From contig CAKRON010000096.1 of assembly GCA_934373455.1 (NCBI GenBank), positions 1 through 9,522 on the forward strand: a stretch of DNA of 9,522 nt, given 5' to 3'. The position numbers were made by a program, and so were the translations under genes. A model generated the notes under the pieces. That model saw only the letters and a list, made by a program, of their open reading frames with translations, did not search any database and was not told the origin of the DNA. This document shows, piece by piece, positions 1 to 9,522 of the stretch (the first letter of the stretch is position 1; the number at the start of each line of letters is the position of its first letter). The DNA comes from an uncultured Marvinbryantia sp. (GTDB lineage Bacteria; Bacillota; Clostridia; Lachnospirales; Lachnospiraceae).

Positions 1-2742
<2,742 letters not shown>

Positions 2743-2772
2743 TTTCTTTTCACGCTCCTCAATAATTTTATA

Positions 2773-2801
2773 AGTATAACATTTCATTGCAATAATTTCA
2801 A
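2773..2801 (-). promoter_or_regulatory. Sigma-A promoter of rluF-ligA
   Basis: On the minus strand, -35 TTGAAA (2796-2801), a 17-base spacer, and -10 TATACT (2773-2778) preceded by TG one base upstream (extended -10). Transcription should begin near 2766, only about six bases before the GAGGAG ribosome site at 2755-2760. This excludes the in-frame ATG at 2787 for this transcript. Confidence 0.8.
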
Positions 2802-2815
2802 CAGTCGCCTATACT
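2787..2815 (+). promoter_or_regulatory. Sigma-A promoter of the DUF6062-like gene
   Basis: On the plus strand, -35 TTGCAA (2787-2792), a 17-base spacer, and -10 TATACT (2810-2815). The expected start is near 2822, giving a leader of about 27 bases that contains AAGGAG at 2835-2840. The -35 region interleaves with that of the leftward rluF promoter, so the two polymerase footprints overlap. Confidence 0.7.
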
Positions 2816-2848
2816 GGATTTGTACAAGAAAAATAAGGAGTTTTGGCT

Positions 2849-3619
2849 ATGAAAGAATCTATTTACACCATCCCTCTGATGGATGCTTTCCGTTCCGAAT
2901 ACGAATGTCCCTTCTGTTTTCTGGAACGTCAGATCGAGGAACATTCTATTGATTTTGTTCTGGGAAGCGGTGCTTCTTATATGGAAGGTGATATCCGCGC
3001 TCAGACTGATGCAGCCGGCTTTTGCCGCCAGCATTATAAGAAGCTGTACGATTACGGCAACCGATTGGGCACTGCCCTGATCCTGAGCACCCATTTTCAT
3101 AAATTAAATACAGACTTGGATGCTGAAATCAAAAAATTCACTCCAGGAAAAAGCAGTCTGATGAAACGCCTAAAAAAAAGCAGCTCCGGAGAAATTCCTT
3201 CTACTTCCATCGGTCAGTGGGTGCAGAGCCAGACATCCCACTGCTATATCTGCGATCACATGAAATCCGATTATGAAAGGTATCTGGATACCTTTTTTGA
3301 GCTTTATAAAAAAGATCCTTCTTTCAAAGAACTTTTTGAAAATAGCAAAGGCTTTTGTCTTCCTCATTTTGGAGATCTGGCTGATCTGGCTGACAGTAAA
3401 CTGAGTAATAAAGAAAAAGAGAACTTTTATCCTGCTCTGTTCAAACTGATGCAGGATAATCTGAATCGTTTAGAAAAAGAAGTGTTATGGTTTACAGAGA
3501 AATATGACTACCGAAACCGTGATAAAGACTGGGGCACTTCCCGGGATAGCATTCAGCGCTGTATGCAGAAAGACCGGGGAGGGCACCCGGCTGATCCGCC
3601 GTATGAATCGGATCGATAA
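2849..3619 (+). CDS. DUF6062-like protein with two CxxC...CxxH modules
   Basis: Function unknown. The family assignment to DUF6062 is from memory of clostridial homologues that open with a similar IYTIP...DAF...ECP.C pattern. The 256-residue protein has no signal peptide or membrane segment, so it is probably cytoplasmic. It contains two similar modules. The first has C20-x2-C23, then 35 residues, then GFC59-x2-H62. The second has C132-x2-C135, then 34 residues, then GFC170-x2-H173. Each could bind one metal ion, probably zinc, but that is inference. A lysine/serine-rich linker (about 95-120) separates them, and the C-terminal part is charged and helical (NRLEKEVLWFTEKYDYR). The ATG at 2849 is chosen because AAGGAG ends 8 bases upstream; an in-frame TTG at 2843 is the alternative. 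The gene is monocistronic, divergent from rluF and convergent with the methyltransferase gene. Confidence 0.85.
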   Translation: MKESIYTIPLMDAFRSEYECPFCFLERQIEEHSIDFVLGSGASYMEGDIRAQTDAAGFCRQHYKKLYDYGNRLGTALILSTHFHKLNTDLDAEIKKFTPGKSSLMKRLKKSSSGEIPSTSIGQWVQSQTSHCYICDHMKSDYERYLDTFFELYKKDPSFKELFENSKGFCLPHFGDLADLADSKLSNKEKENFYPALFKLMQDNLNRLEKEVLWFTEKYDYRNRDKDWGTSRDSIQRCMQKDRGGHPADPPYESDR

Positions 3620-3665
3620 AAAAGAGGAATCCCTGCAGTTCGTATCTGTAAGGATTCCTTTTGTA
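3620..3665. terminator. Bidirectional intrinsic terminator between convergent genes
   Basis: The stem AGGAATCC (3625-3632) pairs with GGATTCCT (3652-3659). An inner stem, TGCAG with CTGTA (one G-U), follows after one mismatch and leaves a 7-base loop. On the plus strand it is followed by TTTTG; on the minus strand by TCTTTTTT. It lies directly after the DUF6062-like stop (3619) and 7 bases after the methyltransferase stop (3667), so it probably serves both. Confidence 0.85.
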
Positions 3666-3666
3666 T

Positions 3667-4533
3667 TTACACTATTTTTTTCAGTTCCCGAATATAGTCC
3701 GGTGTGGTACCGCAGCATCCTCCTACGATTTTCGCACCTTTTTCCAGAAGACCTTTCATGCTGATTCCAAATCGCTCCGGTGTCATATCATAACTTGCCT
3801 CTCCGGTATCTGAAATCTTCGGCATTCCGGCATTCGGCTTTACGATCATCGGCACTGTCAGGATCTTATTCAGTCCTTCCACGATGGATACCAACTGTTC
3901 CGGACCAACAGAGCAGTTGATGCCCACTGCATCTGCCCCCATCGCCTGAAGCGTCTCTGCTGCTTCAAAAATGTGTCCACCGGCATAAATACTGCCATCT
4001 GCATCGATGGTCATACTGCAAAGTACCGGAAGATCGCAGACTTCCTGTGCTGCTTCCAGCGCTGCCATTGCTTCATCCATACTGGTCATGGTCTCCATCA
4101 GAATCACGTCCACGCCTGCATCTACCAAATAACGGATCTGTTCTTTGTATCGTTCCATTGCTTTTTCATAAGTAGCATCCGGTGACATGCCGATCATTTT
4201 TACAATCGCAGTAATATCACCTGCTACATACGCATTTTTATCTACTGCTTTTTTACTGATCTTTACCAGTTCATGATTCATCTCTTCCACATGCGCACCA
4301 AGACCATAACTGCTTAAATTAAAACGATTTGCCCCAAAGGTCGGTGCGCACAGTATCTGACTTCCCGCTTCTACATATTCTCGCTGAAGCTGAATCAGTA
4401 CATCCTCATGATCCAAAATCCATTCTTCCGAACAGATTCCTCTTGGCATTCCCATGACAAACAAATTGGAACCGGTTGCTCCATCTAAAAGTGTTACTTT
4501 TTCTGTCAGTTTCTGAAATTCTTCTTTTGTCAT
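3667..4533 (-). CDS. Stand-alone homocysteine S-methyltransferase family protein
   Basis: Transfers a methyl group to homocysteine to form methionine, or to a related thiol. The 288 residues form a single homocysteine-binding barrel: DGATGSNL near the N-terminus (18-24), and zinc ligands C207 (GINCSVGP) and C273/C274 (GGCCGTTP) near the C-terminus. This matches the first domain of cobalamin-dependent methionine synthase MetH; the folate, cobalamin and activation domains are absent. Any corrinoid or folate partner must be encoded elsewhere, or the enzyme uses another donor such as S-methylmethionine. I cannot tell these apart from sequence. The ATG is preceded by AGAGGT 4 bases upstream, and the gene starts 18 bp after the asnB stop, so the two are probably co-transcribed. 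No SAM riboswitch or own promoter is visible. The protein is full length for a single-domain member. Confidence 0.93.
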   Translation of the reverse strand: MTKEEFQKLTEKVTLLDGATGSNLFVMGMPRGICSEEWILDHEDVLIQLQREYVEAGSQILCAPTFGANRFNLSSYGLGAHVEEMNHELVKISKKAVDKNAYVAGDITAIVKMIGMSPDATYEKAMERYKEQIRYLVDAGVDVILMETMTSMDEAMAALEAAQEVCDLPVLCSMTIDADGSIYAGGHIFEAAETLQAMGADAVGINCSVGPEQLVSIVEGLNKILTVPMIVKPNAGMPKISDTGEASYDMTPERFGISMKGLLEKGAKIVGGCCGTTPDYIRELKKIV

Positions 4534-4551
4534 ATATACCTCTGCTGTCTT

Positions 4552-6402
4552 TTATGCAGCCTCTTCTTTCTTTTCCTCGAAGAATACCTGATACCATACC
4601 AGGAAAGAATAGATTGTCCAGATTTTCCGGCTGTTATCTTTCACACCATTCTTGTGTTCATCCAACAGATGCATGATTGGTTCTGTATGGAAATATTTTT
4701 TGGCAGCCTGGCTCTGAAATGCCTCTTTTACTTTTCCATATCCGGTATCTTCCTTCAACCATACACGAATCGGTACCGGGAAGCCCAGTTTCTTCTTATT
4801 AGTAGTAAACTCCGGCAGACATTTTTCTGCAACACGACGAAATGCAAATTTAGTTGTCTTATCTTTTAACTTCATACCGGTACGAATCTGTCTCGCCACC
4901 TGGAATACTTCTTTATCCAAAAATGGCACACGCAGTTCCAGTGAATGAGCCATGCTCATCTTATCTGCCTTCAACAAAATATCCCCCGGAAGCCAGTTGG
5001 TCAGATCAATATACTGCATCTTGGTGGTATCATCGTATTTGCTCATTTTTTTATATTTTTCCGCCAGAAGAGCCTCCGGTGACGGTGCATTCGTCTTGAC
5101 TTTCAGGAGTTTTTTACGTTCTTCTTCTGTAAAAATATTGGCATTTCCGATGAAACGCTCTTCTACTGATTTACTGGCTCTGATTAAATAACTGCGTCCT
5201 TTCATGCCTTCCGGCAGCTTTTCTGCCAGATTTGCCATGCTCTTTCTCCAGCTCTTTGGAAGCCAGGAAATCCATCTTAATGATAATGGCTCACGGTAAA
5301 TTGTATATCCGCCAAAGAATTCATCTGCTCCTTCTCCGGATGTTACGACCTTTACCTGCTTTGCCGCTTCTCTTGCCACAAAATAGAGAGCTATTGCCGC
5401 AGGATCTGCCAGTGGTTCATCCATATGATACATAATCTTTGGCATCTCGCCCCAGTACTCTTCCTCTGTAATCTGATGGCTGTAATTCTCCAGTCCCAAA
5501 TATTTGGCACACTCTTCCGCATACTGCGTTTCACTATATTGATTATTTTTATCAAAAAATCCAACCGTAAATGTCTTCTTTCCGGAATATTTTGCCGCAA
5601 TGTAACTGGAATCCACACCGCTGGAAAGAAAAGCACCTACTTCTACATCAGCCAGCATATGTTTCTCTACAGAATCTTCCAGTACGTCACTCAGTTTCTT
5701 TACCAGTTCTTCCTGACTGTCTTTGGATACCGGTTCCAGCGTCGGGTCAAAATACTGTGTCACATTCAGTTCTCCGTTTTGATAAGTCAGATAGTGTCCC
5801 GGCAACAGACGATATACGCCTTTGAAAAAAGTTTCCTGTAAATTAGAATACTGGAAAGAAAGATATTCTTCTAAAGCTTCATTATTTACTTCTTTCTTAA
5901 ATCCAGGAAATTCCAAAATACTTTTGATTTCAGAACCAAATACCAGATTTCCATGAACCATGGCATAATAAATCGGTTTGATTCCAAAGAAATCTCTTGC
6001 CATGAACAGCCTTTTCTTCTTATTATCCCAGATGGCAAATCCGAACATTCCACGTAATTCGTGTACCAGTTTTTCACCGTACTCTTCATAACCATGTACC
6101 AGAGTCTCTGTATCGGAACTGTTCTTAAATACATGACCTTTTGCCTGAAAACGCTCTCTCAATTCCGGGCTGTTATAGATCTCACCGTTAAATACAATCC
6201 CAACTTCACCATCTTCATTAAACATCGGCTGTGACCCGTTTTCCAGGTCAATAATACTTAAGCGCCGAAATCCCAGTGCCACCTGATCATTCACATATTT
6301 CCCAGCCGAATCCGGACCGCGATGTACAATCACTTTCATCATATCATCCAGTACCTGCTCTTTATCTCCCTGTTTTCCAACAAATCCAACTATACCGCAC
6401 AT
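4552..6402 (-). CDS. asnB: Glutamine-hydrolysing asparagine synthetase AsnB
   Basis: Makes asparagine from aspartate, glutamine and ATP, releasing glutamate, AMP and pyrophosphate. The 616-residue protein has the two expected domains. The N-terminal glutaminase (Ntn hydrolase, about 1-200) begins MCGIVGF, so Cys2 becomes the nucleophile after Met removal; it also shows HRGPDSAG (28-34), RRLSIIDL (46-53) and FNGEIYN (71-77). The C-terminal synthetase domain has the ATP-binding loop LSSGVDSS (259-266) and GEGADEFFGGY (356-366). It is longer than E. coli AsnB (554 residues), like many Firmicute forms. The start is secure: MCG is obligatory, and AGAGGA lies about 10 bases upstream. It is the first gene of a two-gene unit with the homocysteine methyltransferase. 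Some related amidotransferases modify other acceptors, but the full motif set favours asparagine. Confidence 0.96.
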   Translation of the reverse strand: MCGIVGFVGKQGDKEQVLDDMMKVIVHRGPDSAGKYVNDQVALGFRRLSIIDLENGSQPMFNEDGEVGIVFNGEIYNSPELRERFQAKGHVFKNSSDTETLVHGYEEYGEKLVHELRGMFGFAIWDNKKKRLFMARDFFGIKPIYYAMVHGNLVFGSEIKSILEFPGFKKEVNNEALEEYLSFQYSNLQETFFKGVYRLLPGHYLTYQNGELNVTQYFDPTLEPVSKDSQEELVKKLSDVLEDSVEKHMLADVEVGAFLSSGVDSSYIAAKYSGKKTFTVGFFDKNNQYSETQYAEECAKYLGLENYSHQITEEEYWGEMPKIMYHMDEPLADPAAIALYFVAREAAKQVKVVTSGEGADEFFGGYTIYREPLSLRWISWLPKSWRKSMANLAEKLPEGMKGRSYLIRASKSVEERFIGNANIFTEEERKKLLKVKTNAPSPEALLAEKYKKMSKYDDTTKMQYIDLTNWLPGDILLKADKMSMAHSLELRVPFLDKEVFQVARQIRTGMKLKDKTTKFAFRRVAEKCLPEFTTNKKKLGFPVPIRVWLKEDTGYGKVKEAFQSQAAKKYFHTEPIMHLLDEHKNGVKDNSRKIWTIYSFLVWYQVFFEEKKEEAA

Positions 6403-6490
6403 GTTTTTTCATTCCTCTTTTACTTAACTTATATCTGCGTATTTCATTTTTACACTGATATATTCTATTTTTTCCAAAATTTCAAGCTTT

Positions 6491-6519
6491 AGTATAGCAA
6501 ATATACAAGAATTTGGCAA
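6491..6519 (-). promoter_or_regulatory. Sigma-A promoter of asnB
   Basis: On the minus strand, -35 TTGCCA (6514-6519), a 17-base spacer, and -10 TATACT (6491-6496) preceded by TGC (extended -10). Transcription should start near 6484, giving an AT-rich leader of about 80 bases before the ATG. I see no hairpin, T-box or other riboswitch in that leader. Confidence 0.8.
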
Positions 6520-6566
6520 ATTTTTTGTTATGATGAATTCTGATAGGTATGCTTTCTTTTTTTCAT

Positions 6567-6612
6567 AAAAAAGAGAGAACCGCAAAGAAAATTCCGCAGT
6601 TCTCTCTTTTTC
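6567..6612 (-). terminator. Intrinsic terminator after gdhA
   Basis: AGAGAGAAC (6572-6580) pairs with GTTCTCTCT (6599-6607), extended by a GC pair step inside (6582-6583 with 6596-6597). The position between the two stems is G-U in the minus-strand RNA but A-C in the plus-strand RNA, which favours minus-strand use. It is followed by six U residues on the minus strand and begins about 20 bases after the gdhA stop. Confidence 0.9.
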
Positions 6613-6631
6613 ATCTAATTAAAATACAATT

Positions 6632-7969
<1,338 letters not shown>

Positions 7970-7994
7970 TCATATTCCTCCTTAAATCTGGGCC

Positions 7995-8020
7995 AAAAAA
8001 AATGAACCGCAAGGATTCAT
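7995..8020 (-). promoter_or_regulatory. Terminator-like hairpin in the gdhA leader (possible attenuator)
   Basis: In the minus-strand RNA, ATGAA-T-CC (8020-8013) pairs with GGTTCAT (8008-8002) around a TTGC loop, with one bulged U, and runs directly into eight U residues (8002-7995). It lies between the predicted gdhA start site (about 8046) and its ribosome site (7977-7983), so it could stop transcripts before the gene. Stem strength is modest. No known riboswitch class is recognised in the ~25 bases before it. Confidence 0.55.
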
Positions 8021-8052
8021 CTGTTATATCTCTGACGCCCTTGTCTGCCATT

Positions 8053-8081
8053 ATTATATACGTTTCGTTTTTTTGTGACAA
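8053..8081 (-). promoter_or_regulatory. Strong sigma-A promoter of gdhA
   Basis: On the minus strand, -35 TTGTCA (8076-8081), a 17-base spacer rich in A, and a perfect -10 TATAAT (8053-8058). Transcription should begin near 8046, leaving a leader of about 80 bases. A near-consensus promoter of this kind suggests high basal transcription, consistent with an abundant enzyme. Confidence 0.85.
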
Positions 8082-8105
8082 GCTTTTTTCTATCTCAAAT
8101 ATGCA

Positions 8106-8127
8106 GATTATTATGATTAATATAATC
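8106..8127. repeat. Small inverted repeat upstream of the gdhA promoter
   Basis: GATTAT (8106-8111) and ATAATC (8122-8127) form 6-base inverted arms 10 bases apart, about 60-80 bases upstream of the predicted gdhA start. The position would suit an activator site, but the region is very AT-rich and such arms can occur by chance. No known operator consensus is recognised. Confidence 0.25.
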
Positions 8128-8149
8128 GAATTTTTGAATCATATGACAC

Positions 8150-8180
8150 AAAAAGAGGCTTGCGATCTCTCGCAAACCTC
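8150..8180 (-). terminator. Intrinsic terminator after the SH3-domain gene
   Basis: In the minus-strand RNA an 11-pair stem (8180-8170 with 8165-8155, one G-U pair) closes a GAGA tetraloop of the GNRA type and is followed by five U residues (8154-8150). It begins about 15 bases after the stop codon at 8195. It should stop the tRNA-Arg/SH3 transcript before the gdhA promoter. Confidence 0.92.
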
Positions 8181-8194
8181 ATCACTCTTTCGTA

Positions 8195-9223
8195 TTAAGC
8201 TGCCTCTCCTGATCCATCAACTGCTTCTGTTTCAGGCACAGAATCTTCTCCGGTGTAATCCGGTGAGAAATAGTCTGCATCATCAGAACCTTCTGCAGCC
8301 TCTGTTACACTTGTATCATCAGCGGATGAAAGGAATTCGCTCTTAACATATGCATTCTGTCCATAGAAATCAATCTCTGTCCAGCCATCATCTGTCTCAC
8401 CCAGCTTCGTAACGGTATCTCCTGCTACCAGACCGCCGATTACATTCTCGTCAGACTCTGTACTTGGTTCTGAACGTACATTACAGGAATCATTGGCTAC
8501 CATCTCTGCTGATCCTTCTGTCTCTGTCTCAGCTTCTGTCTCGCCATCCTGAGAATTACCGTACTTACTCATAAACTCTTTCAGAACAGGATCGGAATTC
8601 TTTGCATCCTCACACTGCTTATTTACCGTATCAATCAGATTCTGTACTTCTGTACTTGTTCTGGTCTCTTCAATAAAGCTCTCTGCTGCCTGATCCCCTG
8701 TCGGGTCAGTAATAATATAATTACCGTCCGCATCTTTCTTCAGGTAGAACTGTGTCAGACTCGGTACTAACGTATCAATATTCTGTACCTTTCCATCATA
8801 GCATACATATACCACACAGCTGCCTTCGGTAGGTCCCTGCTTGGAATATGTCTTAATATTGCTGTAGCTTTCTACATAGCTGCTGTCCAAATTTGCCTTC
8901 TCTTCTGCTTCGTCAATAGACGGATCCAACTTCTTCAAAGTCTCAAGATCTTTGTTCGTCTTTGCTGCATAATAGGAAGTCATAACTGTCAACACATCTG
9001 CATCATTCTGTACCAATGCTGACGCTGCTGCGCTTCCATCTACAATCGTATCGGTACTGGCTGATGTCTCTGCTTCTGTCTCCGTCTTTCCGGAACTTCC
9101 GCCTTTTCCAAGATTACTGATCGCCCTGATTCCTGTAACTGCTAATAAAATAATTACAATCAGAGCTACTCCCAACAATATGTATCTCAGATTATCTGAA
9201 ATCCACTCTCTTATATTGTCCAT
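8195..9223 (-). CDS. Membrane-anchored protein with a bacterial SH3 domain
   Basis: Specific function unknown. The 342-residue protein has a short charged N-terminus, one membrane helix (about 13-34, YILLGVALIVIILLAV and flanks) with no lipobox, then a Thr/Glu/Ser-rich linker (47-62). A globular region (about 70-222) follows that could be an NTF2-like fold. After a second acidic linker (DGETEAETETEG) comes an SH3-type domain (about 241-300: CNVRSEPS, GDTVTKLGETDDGWTEI, AYVKSEFL), and then an acidic tail. The topology is probably N-in with the bulk outside, where SH3_3 domains often bind cell wall peptides. The start at 9223 is chosen because AGGAGG lies 9 bases upstream; the longer open frame to 9352 reads through the tRNA and is not real. 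The gene begins 31 bp after the tRNA-Arg 3' end with no intervening terminator. Confidence 0.88.
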   Translation of the reverse strand: MDNIREWISDNLRYILLGVALIVIILLAVTGIRAISNLGKGGSSGKTETEAETSASTDTIVDGSAAASALVQNDADVLTVMTSYYAAKTNKDLETLKKLDPSIDEAEEKANLDSSYVESYSNIKTYSKQGPTEGSCVVYVCYDGKVQNIDTLVPSLTQFYLKKDADGNYIITDPTGDQAAESFIEETRTSTEVQNLIDTVNKQCEDAKNSDPVLKEFMSKYGNSQDGETEAETETEGSAEMVANDSCNVRSEPSTESDENVIGGLVAGDTVTKLGETDDGWTEIDFYGQNAYVKSEFLSSADDTSVTEAAEGSDDADYFSPDYTGEDSVPETEAVDGSGEAA

Positions 9224-9254
9224 AATGATCTGCCTCCTGTTCATCCAAAATAAG

Positions 9255-9327
9255 CGCACCTGGAGGGATTCGAACCCCCGACACGTGGTACCGGAAACCA
9301 CTGCTCTATCCCCTGAGCTACAGGTGC
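9255..9327 (-). tRNA. tRNA-Arg, anticodon CCG
   Basis: The 73-base cloverleaf is complete. The 7-bp acceptor stem (GCACCTG with CAGGTGC) carries discriminator G. The D-arm stem is GCTC/GAGC, and the anticodon stem GTGGT/ACCAC encloses the loop TTCCGGT, giving anticodon CCG (9292-9294), which reads the CGG arginine codon. The variable loop has 5 bases, and the T arm has loop TTCGAAT with one G-U pair in its stem. The 3' CCA is not encoded and must be added enzymatically. It lies upstream of, and probably on the same transcript as, the SH3-domain gene. Confidence 0.97.
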
Positions 9328-9350
9328 AATATGGACAGTCCACAACACTC

Positions 9351-9382
9351 ATTATAGTACAATAGAATCACTCAAAAGTCAA
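9351..9382 (-). promoter_or_regulatory. Promoter of the tRNA-Arg/SH3 transcription unit
   Basis: On the minus strand, -35 TTGACT (9377-9382) lies 17 bases from TACTAT (9354-9359), which overlaps a perfect TATAAT (9351-9356) at 20 bases spacing. The first combination has normal spacing. Transcription should begin near 9345, about 18 bases before the mature tRNA. The -35 begins 3 bases after the stop codon of the preceding gene. Confidence 0.7.
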
Positions 9383-9385
9383 GGA

Positions 9386-9522
9386 TTATGATTCTGAGCC
9401 TTCTGTCTCATCATACATCTCCACACAGGTCAGTCTGTGCAGAATGCACTGATAATAATAGATATCGTCAGAAAGATAGTCCTGAGGTGCCACTTCTGTC
9501 TGATTCACTTCCCATACCAGTT
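9386..9522 (-). CDS. C-terminal end of an unidentified protein (cut by the window edge)
   Basis: An open frame enters from the right edge and ends in TAA at 9386-9388, giving 44 residues. The other two minus-strand frames close within 60 bases of the edge. The visible part is acidic and tyrosine-rich (DYLSDDIYYYQC, HRLTCVEMYDETEG), which resembles a soluble helical C-terminus. I do not recognise the family. No terminator separates it from the tRNA promoter, so some read-through into the tRNA is possible. Confidence 0.7.
   Translation of the reverse strand, partial: LVWEVNQTEVAPQDYLSDDIYYYQCILHRLTCVEMYDETEGSES

Noticed and set aside
6403..6484. T-box or other riboswitch in the asnB leader
   Set aside because: The predicted leader is only about 80 bases, too short for a T-box. 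I see no T-box sequence, specifier loop or terminator/antiterminator pair.
9255..9327. tRNA-Arg as an integration site
   Set aside because: No integrase, no repeated tRNA 3' end and no foreign-looking genes occur on either side within the window.
9224..9352. N-terminal extension of the SH3 protein in the same open frame
   Set aside because: These codons are a translation of the tRNA-Arg gene and its flanks. The strong ribosome site and the membrane helix place the true start at 9223.
9180..9365. Plus-strand frame of 61 codons across the tRNA
   Set aside because: It is the antisense of the tRNA (the RDSNPRHVVPETTALSPELQ-like stretch is a familiar artefact) and has no ribosome site.

Overview
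The window looks like a chromosomal housekeeping segment of an anaerobic Firmicute, most likely a Lachnospiraceae-type Clostridium relative. The evidence is moderately AT-rich DNA, strong AGGAGG-type ribosome binding sites, near-consensus sigma-A promoters, a clostridial-type glutamate dehydrogenase, and a two-module cysteine-rich protein that I associate from memory with DUF6062, a family of gut Clostridia. Genus cannot be fixed from this sequence. I see no mobile element, CRISPR array, phage gene or defence island.

Layout, left to right. (1) 1-2742, minus strand: rluF (23S rRNA pseudouridine synthase) followed by ligA (NAD-dependent DNA ligase). They overlap by four bases (ATGA), and ligA runs off the left edge only a few codons before its expected end. 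(2) 2773-2815: two back-to-back promoters whose elements interleave, one for rluF-ligA and one for the plus-strand DUF6062-like gene. (3) 2849-3619, plus strand: the DUF6062-like protein, ending in a hairpin that can terminate both converging transcripts. (4) 3667-6402, minus strand: asnB (glutamine-dependent asparagine synthetase) and a stand-alone homocysteine S-methyltransferase, 18 bp apart, with one clear promoter at 6491-6519. (5) 6632-7966, minus strand: gdhA (NADP-type glutamate dehydrogenase), with its own promoter, a leader of about 80 nt containing a terminator-like hairpin, and a terminator after the gene. (6) 8195-9327, minus strand: tRNA-Arg(CCG), then 31 bp later a membrane-anchored protein with a bacterial SH3 domain, ending in a textbook terminator. 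(7) 9386-9522, minus strand: the last 44 codons of an unidentified gene.

The genes fall into separate transcription units. gdhA (ammonium to glutamate) and asnB (glutamine to asparagine) are adjacent amino-nitrogen genes, but a terminator and a promoter separate them. The observations I rate highest are the terminator-like hairpin between the gdhA promoter and its ribosome binding site, the duplicated CxxC/CxxH modules of the DUF6062-like protein, the interleaved divergent promoters (which also move the rluF start downstream), and the tRNA-Arg/SH3-protein transcription unit. I found no evidence of a wholly new multi-gene system.
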